From assembly GCA_947471745.1 (NCBI GenBank), contig CANJKZ010000724.1, positions 1,511,501 to 1,575,500 of the forward strand: a stretch of DNA of 64,000 bases, in the 5' to 3' direction. The position numbers were made by a program, and so were the translations under genes. A model generated the notes under the pieces. That model saw only the letters and a program-made list of their open reading frames with translations. It did not search any database and was not told the DNA's origin. Position 1 is the first letter of the stretch. Every line of letters begins with the position of its first letter. Source of the stretch: Closterium sp. Naga37s-1. Lineage: Eukaryota; Streptophyta; Zygnematophyceae; Desmidiales; Closteriaceae. Below are positions 53,200 through 64,000 of the stretch, one piece after another.

Positions 53200-56100
53200 G
53201 GCCAGATGCAGCTCCAGCGCCGTCCGCGTGAGTCCCTCGCCCCCCATCAGCTTCGTGAGTGGTACGCTAGTTGGGGTTGTAGGGGTGGCCGCACTGCTAC
53301 TGCTGCTACTGCTGCCACTGCGGCTACCACTGCTCCTGCTGCCCCTGGCGGTGGCCAGATGCAGCTCCAGCGACATCCGCGTGAGTCCCTCACGCCCCAG
53401 CAGCTTCGTGAGTGGTACGCTACTTGGGGTTGTCGGGGTGACCGTAGTGAGAGTCGTTCTGGCGTGAGTAGTTCAGGAGCTGCTTGTAGTGGCCAGGTGC
53501 AGCTGCAGCGTAGTCCGCGCGCGGTCCTTTCGCCCTAGCAACTTCGTGAGTGGTACGCTCAGCGTGGAGGGTCCCGGAGTACTGCTCGCTGTCCGTACGT
53601 CATTCGCACTGGTGCTCGGACTGGTCAGCCTTGCGGGACGTTTGGTCACGCAGAGTCCCGCTGCTTCGCCCGTCTTAGAGACGCCTGGCGTACGGAGTTT
53701 GGTGAGGCCGCTGAGCTCCCCGACTGGGTAGAGCTGCTTAGGCAGAGGGTAGATATCTATGCTCTTGACTATGATGCTATCCTCACTGCCATGTATGCAT
53801 TGCCTACTAGTAATGTGGGTGACTGTTACCTGTGTGTTCCGCCTGACCCGGGCATTGAGGCTGCTGCTCTAGGTGCTGGTGAGGCTGCTGCTCTAGGTGC
53901 TAGTGCGTCTACTCCTCCAGGTGCTGGTGAGTCTGCTGCCCCAGGTGCTGGTGAGTCTGCTCTCTCAGGTACCACGTCGTCTCAGGCTTTACACACCTTC
54001 ACCCTTGACTCGGGTGCTTCCCGCTCCTTCTTTCGAGACCGCACCACACTCACGCCGCTTAGTCGGCCGAGTGCAGTCTCCCTGGCAGACCCCTCTGGGG
54101 GTCCTGTCCTTGCCCACTTCTCCACTGTCTTACCGTGTCCGACGGCCCCTTTTGGCTCCCTGTCAGGTCTTTACCTCCCCTCGTTCTCTACGAACTTGGT
54201 GAGTGGTGCTGACCTACAGGATGGAGGGGTTGACCAGTTCACTCCTGCGCGTCAGCGAGTGACCCACTGTACGTGTGCTCGGACGGGCCGACACTTGGCC
54301 ACGTTTACCCGTCAGCCGGGGTCGAGCCTGTACACACTGACTACTGAGTCTCCTCAGGTAGCTGCGTCGAGTCAGGTGTTTGCTGCAGCGTCCAGGTCTG
54401 GTCCTGAGTCTGCCCCCTGCTCGTGTCGTCTCCTGTCTCACCAGACTCTCCTCTGGCACCACCACCTTGGTCACCCCTCCCTGCCTCGTCTCCGAGGCAT
54501 GGCCTCTCGTTTCCTTGTCTCGGGTCTCCCCCGGTCCCTCCCTTCACTTCCTCCGGGGCCTGCCCCCTCCTGCGTTCCCTGCATCGAGGGGCGGCAGCGC
54601 GCCGCTCCTCACTCCTCCGAGTTTCCTCCGACAGAGGCTCCGCTGCAGACGCTTCACATGGACGTGTGGGGCCCAGCCCGCGTCCGTGGACAGGGTCACG
54701 AGCGTTACTTCCTGCTGGTGGTTGACGACTACTCGCGTTATACCACAGTCTTCCCCTTGCGCAGCAAGGGTGAGGTCACTGAGGTGTTGATCGACTGGAT
54801 CCGCGCAGCTCGTCTCCAGCTCAGAGAGAGTTTCAGCTCGGACTTTCCTGTTCTGCGTCTGCAATCCGACAGAGGCGGTGAGTTTTCCTCTGACCTTCTG
54901 CGAGCCTTCTGTCGTGCACAGGGCATCCGCCAGACGTTCACGCTTCCGGCCTCTCCACAGCAAAATGGGATTGCTGAGCGCCGCATTGGCATGGTCATGG
55001 ACGTCGCTCGTACGTCCATGATCCATGCGGCTGCTCCCCATTTTCTATGGCCGTTCGCGGTTCAGTACGCGGCGCATCAGATCAACCTTCAGCCCCGGGT
55101 CTCCTTGCCGGAGACCTCCCCTACTCTGCGGTGGACGGGGAAGGTTGGCGATGCGTCTGCGTTTCGTGTCTGGGGATCTCGGGCTTTTGTCCGCGACTTG
55201 TCTGCGGACAAGCTGTCCCTCCGTGCTGTTCCCTGCGTCTTCCTTGGCTTCCCCCCTGACGCGCCTGGTTGGCAGTTTTACCACCCCACCTCGCGCTGTG
55301 TTCTGTCATCCCAGGACGTCACGTTTGACGAGTGGGTCCCCTTCTACCGTCTCTTCCCTACCGCACTGCCCCGCTCCCCCCTCCGCCGCTCTTCCTTACG
55401 CCAGGTGCTGCCTTGGTAGACCCCTTGCCTCCCCAGGTTCCTGCTCCCTCAGGTGTTTCCCAGGTAGACCCGGTCGAGCCTGTCGAGGTAGCTGTCGACT
55501 CTGGTCCTGCGCGAGGTACTGAGCGTGCTGAGCCTGGTGGTGCTGGGTCTGGAGGTACTGAGCCTGGGGGTGCTGAGCCTGGGGGTGCGGAGACTGGGGG
55601 TGCTGAGCCTGTGGGTGCGGAGACTGCGGGTGCTGAGCCTGGGGGTGCAGAGACTGCAGGTGCTGAGCCTGGGGGTGCTGTCCCTGGGGGTGCTGGGTCT
55701 GGAGGTCCTGAGCCTGGGGGTGCTGCGCTTGGGGGCGCTCTCTCTTTCCAGCAGCTACGTGAGTGGTACTCTCGGTACTGTCGCAGCCTCCGTGGTGCTG
55801 CTGGAGCTGGAGCTGAGAGCGCTGAGCCTACTGGAGTTGGTGTTGCTGCTGACCCTGGGGTCGGCACTGGAGGTGCTGGAGCCTATGGTCCTGGAGCTGC
55901 TGGGACTGGGGGTGCTGCTGGAGCTGTTGGCGCTGGTCCTGCTGGAGGTGCTGCTGGTGCTGCTGGAGGTACTAGAGCTGCTGGTGCTGCTGGGGGTACT
56001 GGAGCTGCTGGGCCTGGAGGTGCTCCTGGTGCTGGAGCTGCTGGCGGTGCTGGAGCTGGCGGTCCTGCTGGAGTTGGTGCTGCTGGAGCTGCTGGAGCTG

Positions 56101-58517
56101 GAGCTGCTGGGGGTGTTGGAGCTGGAGGTGCTGCTGGCGGTGGTGCTTCTGAGGGTGCTGGAGTTGGCGCTGCTGGAGCTGGAGGTGCTGCTGGCGCTGG
56201 TGCTGCCGCTGGGGGTACTGGTGCTGTCCCTGCTGTTTCTGGAGGCGCTGCGCGGCCGCGGCCGTACTTCGTTCCGCTCCTTGAGCAGGTTCTTGGTCTC
56301 CCGCCTTCTACTGTGCCTGCTCCTCCCTTAGAGTGTCCACAGCCTGACCAGTCGCAGTCACAGTTACAGCCTGCCTCCCCACTGCCTGCTCCTTCTCCCT
56401 ACACTGGTCCTACTGGAGGTCTTGCTGAGCGTCGTGCGCCTGCATCTCGTCCTGCGTCGCCTGTTCGTGCTGCTCGCACTAGTCGTCGTGTTCCGCGTCA
56501 GCGTCCTCCTGCGGTCCCGGGCACGCACCAGATGGCACTGCGTCCTTCCACTGCTCCGCAGCATGTCCCTTTGCCGTCTCCTCCAGAGTCCTCTCTTCCT
56601 GCTCTTGCTGACCCGGAGTCGGACTCTCTTCGTGCTGCCAGTCCTACTGTCACGCGTCTCCTGGCTACTGTTGTCACTGACCCTTCCTTTGAGTCCACTG
56701 CTGCGTCTGCCTTAGTTGCTGAGTTGGTTGACTTCGCTGCTCACTGTCGTCTAGACTACGCTGCTAGTCTTGTTGCTGAGTCTGAGTCTGTCTGTCCTCC
56801 GTCCGTCGGGGGTGAGTGTGCTCTTAGCACGGACGTCCTTGAGGACAGGCAAGAGGAGTTCCAGTGTTTTGCTGCTGCTTTGCCTCATCTCGTGTCCATG
56901 CTGATTGCCCCTGAGGGAGACCCGGATGCACCAGACATCTCGACTCCGCGCTCTTACGCAGAGGCGATAGAGGGTCCCTACTCCTCTCAGTGGCAGTCAG
57001 CCATGGACGCAGAGATGGCTTCCTGGAAGTCCACAGGCACCTACGTCGACGACGTTCCCCCACCTGGGGCGAACATCGTCAGTGGCATGTGGATTTTCAG
57101 GGTGAAGCGGCCGCCGGGTTCTCCGCCTGTCTTCAAGGCGCGTTACGAGGCTCGAGGCTTCAGTCAGCGGCAGGGAGTTGACTACTTTCACACCTTCTCT
57201 CCCACCCCAAAGATGACCACTCTTCGGGTGCTGCTGCACATAGCCGCTCAGCGCGACTACGAGCTTCATTCTCTTGACTTCAGCACAGCTTTCTTGCAGG
57301 GCAGCCTGCACGAGGAGATCTGGCTGCGTCGCCCACCTGGCTTCACTGGGTCGTTTCCTCCTGGTACCCAGTGGAGCCTCCGGCGGCCAGTCTACGGTCT
57401 CCGCCAGGCGCCCCGTGAGTGGCACGACACACTGAGGACTACACTTGCGGCTCTTGGGTTTGCTCCTTCTACTGCCGACCCGTCGCTGTTTCTGCGCACC
57501 GACACCTCTTTGCCGCCGTTCTACATCCTCGTGTACGTCGACGACTTGGTCTTTGCCACTGCTGACACTGCTGGACTCGCCCACGTGAAGTCCGAGCTGC
57601 AGAAGAGACACACGTGCACAGACCTGGGTGAACTGCGCAGCTACATTGGCTTGCAGATCACCTGGGACAGAGCACAGCGCACCATTACCCTGACTCAGTC
57701 ACACATGGTGCAGCAGGTCCTTCAGCGCTTCGACTTCACGTACTCCTCGCCTCAGGCCACTCCTCTGTCTACTCGCCATTCGCTCTCAGCTCTGCCTTCG
57801 GATGAGTCCGTAGAGCCGAGTGGCCCATACCCAGAGCTTGTTGGCTGCCTCATGTACCTGATGACCTGCACTCGACCTGACCTTGCATACCCTCTTAGCA
57901 TCTTGGCACGCTATGTTGCTCCTGGGAGACACCGACCAGAGCACATGGCTGCAGCGAAGAGGGTGTTGCGCTACTTGTGCAGTACGTCGGGCATGGGGCT
58001 AGTGCTTGGAGGGCGGCGTTCAGTGGTCCTCACAGGTCACGCAGACGCTTCTTGGGCTGACGACCAGGCTACGCAGCGGTCGTCACAGGGTTACACCTTC
58101 AGCCTTGGTTCTGGCTCTGTTTCATGGCGGACTACCCGCTCGTCTTCTGTTCTCGGCTCCAGCTGTGAGGCTGAGATCTACGCGGGGGCCATGGCTGCAC
58201 AGGAGCTACGCTGGCTCACCTACCTGCTGACTGACCTAGGAGAGCCGCCTCGTTCTCCTCCAGTTCTGTACGTAGACAACAAGGCCATGCTGGCCTTGTG
58301 TCGGGAGAACAGACTGGAGCACAGAACGAAGCACATTGCTCTTCGCTACTTCCTTGCTCGTGAGCTGCAGCAGCGTGGTCAGCTGCACCTTGCTTACGTG
58401 GCCTCTGAGGCCAACACTGCTCATATCTTTACCAAGGCACTTCCGCCTTGTGATCATCAGCGCTGCTGTACGATGCTAGGTCTTGTGCCTACTTGGCCTC
58501 ACTTGCTCACTTCTTGA
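53200..58517 (+). pseudogene. copia-3 gag(C-term)-pol, one stop and one frameshift
   Basis: Begins with three copies of a gag repeat (QLQR-PRESL-P-QLREWYA; 53206, about 53359, about 53494); the third has TAG for Gln at 53536-53538. It continues in frame through a Cys-x14-Cys-x4-His-x4-Cys motif (CPYVIRTG ... CGTFGHAESRC, about 53600-53675), then MYALPTS at 53791, protease (LDSGASRSFF) and integrase. A 1-base deletion in a C-run at 55356-55358 (copia-2 has four C, this has three) shifts the frame. The second frame (from about 55360 to 58517) carries GGAEP-like repeats, LSFQQLREWYS, GAA/GGA repeats, RT with YVDD and RNase H. The MATP-type gag N-terminus is absent. Confidence 0.88.
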
Positions 58518-58714
58518 CCTTGCATGTACTGTGATCTTTCTATACCTGCACTTGCTTGTTTACCTTTATATATGATCTTACATGTGAACTGGCCTTGTGG
58601 CCTTGAACTTGTGCTCGGAATGTGTGGTGACGTTGTGATCCACCCTGAGCTTGCTTTGCTTTGCTTGACTGGTCTTGTGACCTCTTGTTCTCCCCCACTT
58701 TGCCTATGGGGGTG

Positions 58715-58840
58715 TGTAAAACTTATTTGCTATAGTCTGTGTAGGCTGTAGTGGGGTAGACAATATGGGGTACAACACTTTTAGGTTTTCCTACTTGTAC
58801 CCACCTGTTTCCTAGTGCATTCATCCCTCATTTTTTCACA
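58715..58840 (+). repeat. copia-3 3' LTR (126 bp)
   Basis: Starts TGTAAAAC (5' copy TGTCAAAC); other differences are TGGGG for TGGGA and CCTAC for CCTGC. Confidence 0.93.
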
Positions 58841-58845
58841 TATGC

Positions 58846-61800
58846 TGTTGTTGACTCTAGTGCTTCTGACTCTGTTTACTCGAGTGTTGTTAGCTTAGGT
58901 GCTAGTCTTGCTGAGGTGCCTGTTGCTGGTGTAGGTACTTGTGTAGACACTAGTCCAGGAGCTGCTCCGAAGGACGCTTCGCTGAATTTCACTTTGGACT
59001 CCGGAGCTTCGCACTGTTTCTTCCGCGACCGCACGGCACTTACCCCGCTTCCTACGTCAGTCTCTGTAGCACTGGCTGATCACACTTCTGGCCCAGTCAC
59101 TACTCGCTACACTACTACGCTTCCGTGCCCGGCTGTTCCCTCCGGTTCTCTGACCGGCTTCCACGTCCCCTCGTTCTCGAGGAACTTGGTGGGCGTGAGG
59201 CCGCTCGTGAGTCAGCACATGGGTGTGTGGATTGAGCCTTCTGGCGAGACTGTGGTTTGTGTCGACGGGGACACGTACGCACCTCTCGCCACCTTTACCG
59301 CTGATCCAGGCTCTGGTCTCTACACACTTCACACTGGCCCCCGAGAGCAGCAGCAGCACCAGCAGCAGCAGCAGCCGCAGCAGCAGCAGCAGCAGCCGCA
59401 GCAGCAACAGCTTCTGCCCCCGACCCCTGTCACTGCCCCCCGTCAGGTTCCCGCGTCTCACCAGGTTGCCGCGTCTCCCCAGATAGCTGTATCTACTTAG
59501 GTTCCGTTGTCTGGTCCAGTTGCTGCGTCGTGCTCCTGCCGATCACTTGCCCACCCCACTGTTCTGTGGCACCACCGGATGGGGCACCCGTCCATTCCTC
59601 GCCTGCGCACTATGTCTAGTCAGCGTCTTGTCTTAGGCCTCCCGCGAGTCTTGCCGTCGCTACCACCTTCGCTTGCACCACCTTGCGGTCCCTGCGTCGA
59701 GGGTCAGCTGCGCGCCACCCCTCACTCCTCCTCCCTTCGTCCGGTCTCTGAGCCCTTCGAGACTCTCCACTTGGACGTCTGGGGCCCCGCCCCTCGCCCT
59801 GGCCCTGATCGAGAGAGTTTCTTTCTGGTGGTCGTTGACGACTACTCTCGCTACACCACAGTGTTCCCCCTGGCGAAGAAGTCTAAGGTGACTTCTATGC
59901 TGATCCGGTGGTTACTTACCACTGCGGACACTCGTGGTCGTCGTGTCAGCTGTCTTCACTTCGACCGTGGGGGTGAGTTTTGCTTCGGCATTCTCGCTGG
60001 ATTCTGTCGCGAGTAGGGCATCCGTCACTCCTGGACGCTTCCAGAGTCCCCACAGCAGAATGGGGTTGCTAAGCGCCGCATAGGCTTGGTCATGGAGATT
60101 GCACGCACCTCCATGATCCACGCCCGTGCGCTCCATTATCTGTGGCCCTACGCGGTTCGGTACGCCGCTCACCAGCTGAACCTCTGGCCATGTGTCTCTC
60201 AGCCAGAGGCTTCACCGACCAGTCTTTGGACCGGGTCCCGTGGTGTTGCGTCGTGTTTTCGTGTCTGGGGCTGCTCGGCGCTTGTTTGCGACACCTCCGC
60301 GGATAACCTCTCCCCTCGCGCCCTTTCCTATGTCTTCCTTGGTTTCCCCGTGGACTCCTCTGACTTCACCTTTTACCACCCTTCCCTTCACCAATTCTTT
60401 ATCTCCCGCGACGTTCGTTTTGTCAGGTCAGTCCCCTACTATACCCGGTACCCTTGTCGAGGTCTCCTGGTTCCTCATGCTCCCTCTCCTGCTCCCCCAG
60501 TACAGCCTCCCCCCCCTGGTCCCGTCCCGTCAGGTGTGTCCCACACTCCCCCCCCCCCCCCCCTCGGTAGCCCCTCAGGTGCAGCCTCCTTCCCCGCAGT
60601 CCTCCTCCCAGCCTACAGCAGACCCTGCGGGAGCCGGATTTCGTGGCGAGGGCCCTGGAGGTGCTAGCTCTAGAGGTGCTAGAGTTGGAGTAGAGAGCGT
60701 ACCTGTGCGAGGTCGTAGTTCTGGGGGTGCTGGAGTTGGAGCTGAGCCTGTGCCTGCAGGAGACTTTAGTCTTCAAGCTCGTGTTAGTGGAGCTGTCCCT
60801 GGGGGTGCTACGACTGGGGGTGCACCCTCTGCTGGACCTGGAGAGCCTGGGACAGGCCTTGTTACTTATGGTGGTGTTGGCTCTGGGGGTGGTGCGACTG
60901 GTTCTTTGGAGAGTGGTCCTGGGGCTACCACCGCTCCCCCCCCACCCCTACACGACCCGGCACCAGGCCCGTGTTCGCCGTGCCAGTGAGGAGCAGTTGG
61001 AGTTGGAGCGAGAGGAGAGAGAATTGGAGCGGCAGCAGCTGGAGCTACAGCGGCTGGAGGAGCAGCAGCAGCAGCAGCCGCCGCAGCTAGAGGAGCAGCA
61101 GTCGCAGCCGCAGCAGCAGCAGCAACAGCAGCCTCCACCTCCTCCTCCTGTCTCTGGTCTTGGACCCTCGGTCTCCCCTCTCCCTCTCCTCCCGTCTCTG
61201 GTCCTCCGTTTCCTCCTCCTAACCCCTCCCCAGCTGTTTTCCCTCCTTCTCTGCCTCCGTTGTCCCCTCCTCTTTCTCACACTTGGCCTTCGCGTCGCTC
61301 TCCTCGTGCTCGTCCCTCGTCCCCTGTTCCCTTCTCAGACCTTCGTGTTGCCCTGCTTCATTCTAGTCCGCCTCGTTCGTCTCCTTCTGTACTTCCTTCT
61401 CCTCCTGAGTCGGCTTTCACTGCTTCCCTCTCTACTCCTGTCAAGGACTACTACCGCACGTACCGTCCTGTTCTGTCTCGTGTTCTCGCCTCTCTTGTTA
61501 CCGACCCACGTCCCTCTCTGTCCTCTGTCTCTGCTCTTACTACCGCAGTCACTGAGTTTGCCTCTACTCGCCGCCTTCACTACGCCATCAGTCTTGTGGT
61601 TGCTCTTCCTACAAGTCCTTTGGCCGTCGGTGGTGAGTCTGCCCTTGGCTGTGACGCCCTAGAGGAAAGGCAGTTTGAGCTAGAGTTCCTGGCACCGCTT
61701 CCCCTCATCTCTGTGCCATGCTGCTCGCTCCTGAGGGAGACCCCGACGCCCTTGACATACCGACTCCTCGCACTTACGCCGAGGCAGTGTCAGGGCCTTG

Positions 61801-63285
61801 GGCCTCTCAGTAGAGAGCTGCCATGGACTCAGAGATGGCCTCCTACACATCCACAGGAACTTACGTCGACGAGGTTCCCCCCCTGGGGCGAGCGTAGTTG
61901 ATGGCATGTGGATCTTCAGGATGAAGCGGCCACCGGCATCTCCTCCGGTCTTCAAGGCGCGCTATATGGTCAGAGGTTTCAGTTAGCGCGAGAGAGTGGA
62001 CTTCTTTCAGACCTTCGCGCCTACCCCGAAGATGACCACTCTTCGGGTGTTACTGCACGTAGCAGCACGGAGAGACTACGAGTTACAATCTCTCGACTTC
62101 TCCACTCCCTTCCTTCAGGATAGCCTACACGAGGAGGTCTGGTTGCGTCGTCCCTCTACCTTCACTTGCACTTTCCCTCTTGGGAGCCAGTGGAGGCTGA
62201 GGCGACCGGTCTACAGTATCCGTCAGGCTCCTTGTGAGTGGCACGACACCCTTCGTTCTACCCTGTTTGACCTCTGTTTCCAGCCATCTTCTGCCGACCC
62301 GTCGCTGTTTGTTTGTCGTGGCTCCAGACTGTTCTTTGTACTGGTCTACGTTGACGACCTGGTTTCCGCCACTGCTGACAGGTGTGCTTTGGCTGACATG
62401 AAGCGTGAACTGTAGAAGAGACACACGTGCACAGACCTTGGTGAGCTGCGCCACTACCTTGGCCTGCAGATCACCAGGGACAGAGCCGCTCGCACCATTA
62501 CACTCTCACAGTCACACATGGTGCAGCAGGTCCTTCAGCGGTTCGAGCTTCAGCACTCCACGCTACAGCGCACACCTCTTGCTGTTGACCACAGACTCAC
62601 TGGTTCCTTTCCTGACGAGCCGTTTGAGCCTAGTGGTCCCTAAGCAGAGCTGGTGGGCTATCTCATGTGCCTGATGACTTGTACTCGCCCGGACCTCGCC
62701 TACCCTCTCAGCATCCTTGCTAGCTTTGTTGCGCCAGGGAGACAGCGTCCTGTTCACTGGACCGCTGCTGTGAGGGTGGCGAAGTACCTAGCGACGACAT
62801 CAGGCATGGGGTTGGTACTTGGAGGGACGCAGCCGGTCGTCCTTACTGGTCACTGTGACTCTTCTTACGCTGACGACGCCAAGACCCACAGGTCTACTCA
62901 AGGTTACTGTTTCAGCCTGGGCTCTGGAGCTGTTTCGTGGAGGTCGACGCGCTCCTCCTCGGTCTCGACCTCTACCACTGAGGTTGAGATCTACGCTGGA
63001 GCCATGGCTGCACAGGAGCTGCGTTGGTTGACTTTCTTGCTCACAGACCTTGGTGAGCGGCCGAGCTCTGCACCGACCTTGTTCACTGACAACAAGGCGT
63101 CGATTCTTCTCTGTTGGGAGCCTCGACTGGAGAGCAGAGTGAAGCACATCAACGTCAAGTACTTTCTCCTACGAGAGTTGCAGAGGCGTGGACAGGCTCG
63201 CTTGGACTTTGTGGAGTCCGAGGCCAACACCACAGACATCTTCACCACAGGCCTTGTGACCACCACAGGTGTTGTGTGCAGTTAG
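58846..63285 (+). pseudogene. copia-4 protease-integrase-RT-RNase H, degenerate
   Basis: Resumes copia-4 after copia-3. Protease (LDSGASHCFFRD), a Gln-rich stretch (59345-59410), GAG-pre-integrase (VLWHHRMGHPS; CGPCVEG), integrase (HLDVWGPA; FDRGGEF; NGVAKRRIGL, with Lys where relatives have Glu in the catalytic NGIAERRIG motif), linker, RT (LDFSTPFLQD; LVYVDDLV near 62343) and RNase H (GHCDSSYADD; TEVEIYAGA; TDNKASILL). Stops include TAG 59498-59500, TAG 60014-60016, one near 61812, one near 61984, TAG 62413-62415 and TAA near 62641, plus frame changes around 60600-61250 and 61700-61990. Confidence 0.88.
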
Positions 63286-63326
63286 GTCTCGTTGTAGTTA
63301 GGTCACTGGTTCTCGTCTTGTGTAGA

Positions 63327-64000
63327 TGTCAGAATGTTATACTTCTCTAGTCTGTAGTGGGGTACTCTATAGTGAGTACAGCCATGTTAGGGTTTGCTAT
63401 ATGTATCCCATTGTTTGCTGGTGAAACCTCCTCCTGCTGTTATCAGTTCTCCTTCGTAAAACCCAAACCCTAGCTATGGCTACTAAGCTCTAGCTACTGT
63501 TTCAACATGCTATCAGAGCGAGATCGCTCCTGGCCTGTGGGCCCACCTATTTCCGCTGCTGTCCTACCTGTCGCGCGCCTCGGGCACGTGACGTCTCCTG
63601 CCTGCTGCACGCCCTGCGCGCGTGGCGAGCGCGCGGCGGTTTCGTCGCCCGACGCGGCGCCCCGGGGGCCCGCGCGCTGTCCCCTCCCGTCGCCCGCCGC
63701 GGCGTCCCGGGGGCCCGCGCGCCGCCCCCCCTCCCGTCGCCCGTCGTAGCGCCCGGGGCCCCGCGCGCAGCCCTGCCCGTCGCCCGCCACGGCGCCCTGG
63801 GGACCTGCGCGTCGCCCCCCCCTCCCGTCGCCCGTCGCCCGCCGCGGCGCCCTGGGGGCCCGTGCGTCGCCTCCCCCCCCCCCCCCCTCCCTTCGCCCGT
63901 CGCAGCGCCCCAGGGACCCGCATGCCGCCCCGCTTCTGCTCGCACGCCGCCCCAGCTGCTGCCCGCGAGTCTGCCCCACGCCGCGCTTGTGCCGCCTGCG
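63327..64000 (+). mobile_element. copia-5: 5' LTR, primer binding site and leader of another copia element
   Basis: LTR 63327-63507 (181 bp, TGTCAGAATG ... TTTCAACA), primer-site-like TGCTATCAGAGC at 63508-63519, then a GC-rich leader with CCCGTCGCCCGCCGCGGCG-type units running off the window. LTR and leader start match the minus-strand remnant at 22900-23818. The coding part would lie to the right of the window. The LTR could also be shared with copia-4. Confidence 0.7.

Larger units (their letters stand above)
52049..58840 (+). mobile_element. copia-3: Ty1/copia element, complete, nested in copia-4
   Basis: LTRs at 52049-52174 and 58715-58840 (126 bp, three differences by eye). Target duplication TATGC lies at 52044-52048 and 58841-58845. 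Primer binding site TGGTATAGAGCA at 52175-52186; TATGGGGGTG polypurine tract before the 3' LTR. Pol is closely related to copia-2 but the LTRs are distinct. One gag stop and one 1-base deletion in pol inactivate it. Confidence 0.95.
49880..63326 (+). mobile_element. copia-4: degenerate Ty1/copia element split by copia-3
   Basis: Gag half at 50712-52048 and pol half at 58846-63285, rejoined across the TATGC target site of copia-3. Numerous stops and frameshifts mark it as the oldest copia here. Neither end shows a convincing own LTR: the 5' LTR is not recognisable, and the LTR at 63327 is followed by a primer binding site, so it belongs at least partly to the next element. Confidence 0.75.

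Noticed and set aside
53940-54000. Possible host signal peptide or transmembrane Leu-rich frames around copia-3
   Set aside because: Leu-rich shadow frames of Ala/Gly/Glu repeats inside a retrotransposon polyprotein.

Overview
The window looks like nuclear DNA from a streptophyte plant, probably a charophyte-grade alga or an early-diverging land plant. The evidence is intron-bearing genes with plant-type Nudix, PADRE/DUF4228-like and bHLH products, very GC-rich low-complexity coding sequence, and Ty1/copia and Ty3/gypsy chromovirus retrotransposons primed by initiator-Met tRNA. The lineage is an inference; no species marker was seen. By hand count about two thirds of the window is retrotransposon.

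Left end (1-9234): three nested layers. A truncated plus-strand Ty3/gypsy element (A, pol to 3' LTR, 5985-9234) was hit by a minus-strand Ty1/copia element (copia-1, 1-5984). The copia-1 leader in turn holds a 2.5 kb segment flanked by inverted repeats (3284-5811) with a huge CT microsatellite and a tRNA-Met-like sequence.

Gene island (9235-29976): four host genes. (i) A four-exon CoA-type Nudix hydrolase, + strand. (ii) A single-exon 1105-residue E3 ligase, + strand, whose C-terminal half matches the RING plus tandem-cysteine catalytic module of animal MYCBP2/PHR proteins (RING-Cys-relay). It keeps both relay cysteines and carries RBR-like zinc modules at the N terminus. (iii) A two-exon PADRE/DUF4228-like protein with a very long disordered insert, + strand. 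(iv) A three-exon bHLH transcription factor, - strand, whose last exon is flanked on both sides by decayed tandem copies of itself. A copia 5' end (LTR plus leader) lies just downstream of the bHLH gene.

Right part (29977-64000): gypsy B (minus) has its 5' LTR split by copia-2 (plus; identical LTRs, intact 1526-residue pol, truncated gag). Then come an AT-rich gene-free stretch, gypsy C (minus, complete with target duplication), and a degenerate plus-strand copia-4 split by copia-3. The window ends in the 5' LTR and leader of another copia-type element. Gypsy B and C separate gag and pol by a -1 frame change; each has a canonical slippery heptamer, a 7-nt spacer and a stem-loop at the junction.

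Most notable: the plant-lineage RING-Cys-relay E3 with an RBR-like front half, the -1 frameshift signal in the gypsy family, the self-duplicated bHLH terminal exon, and the recently inserted but gag-deficient copia-2.
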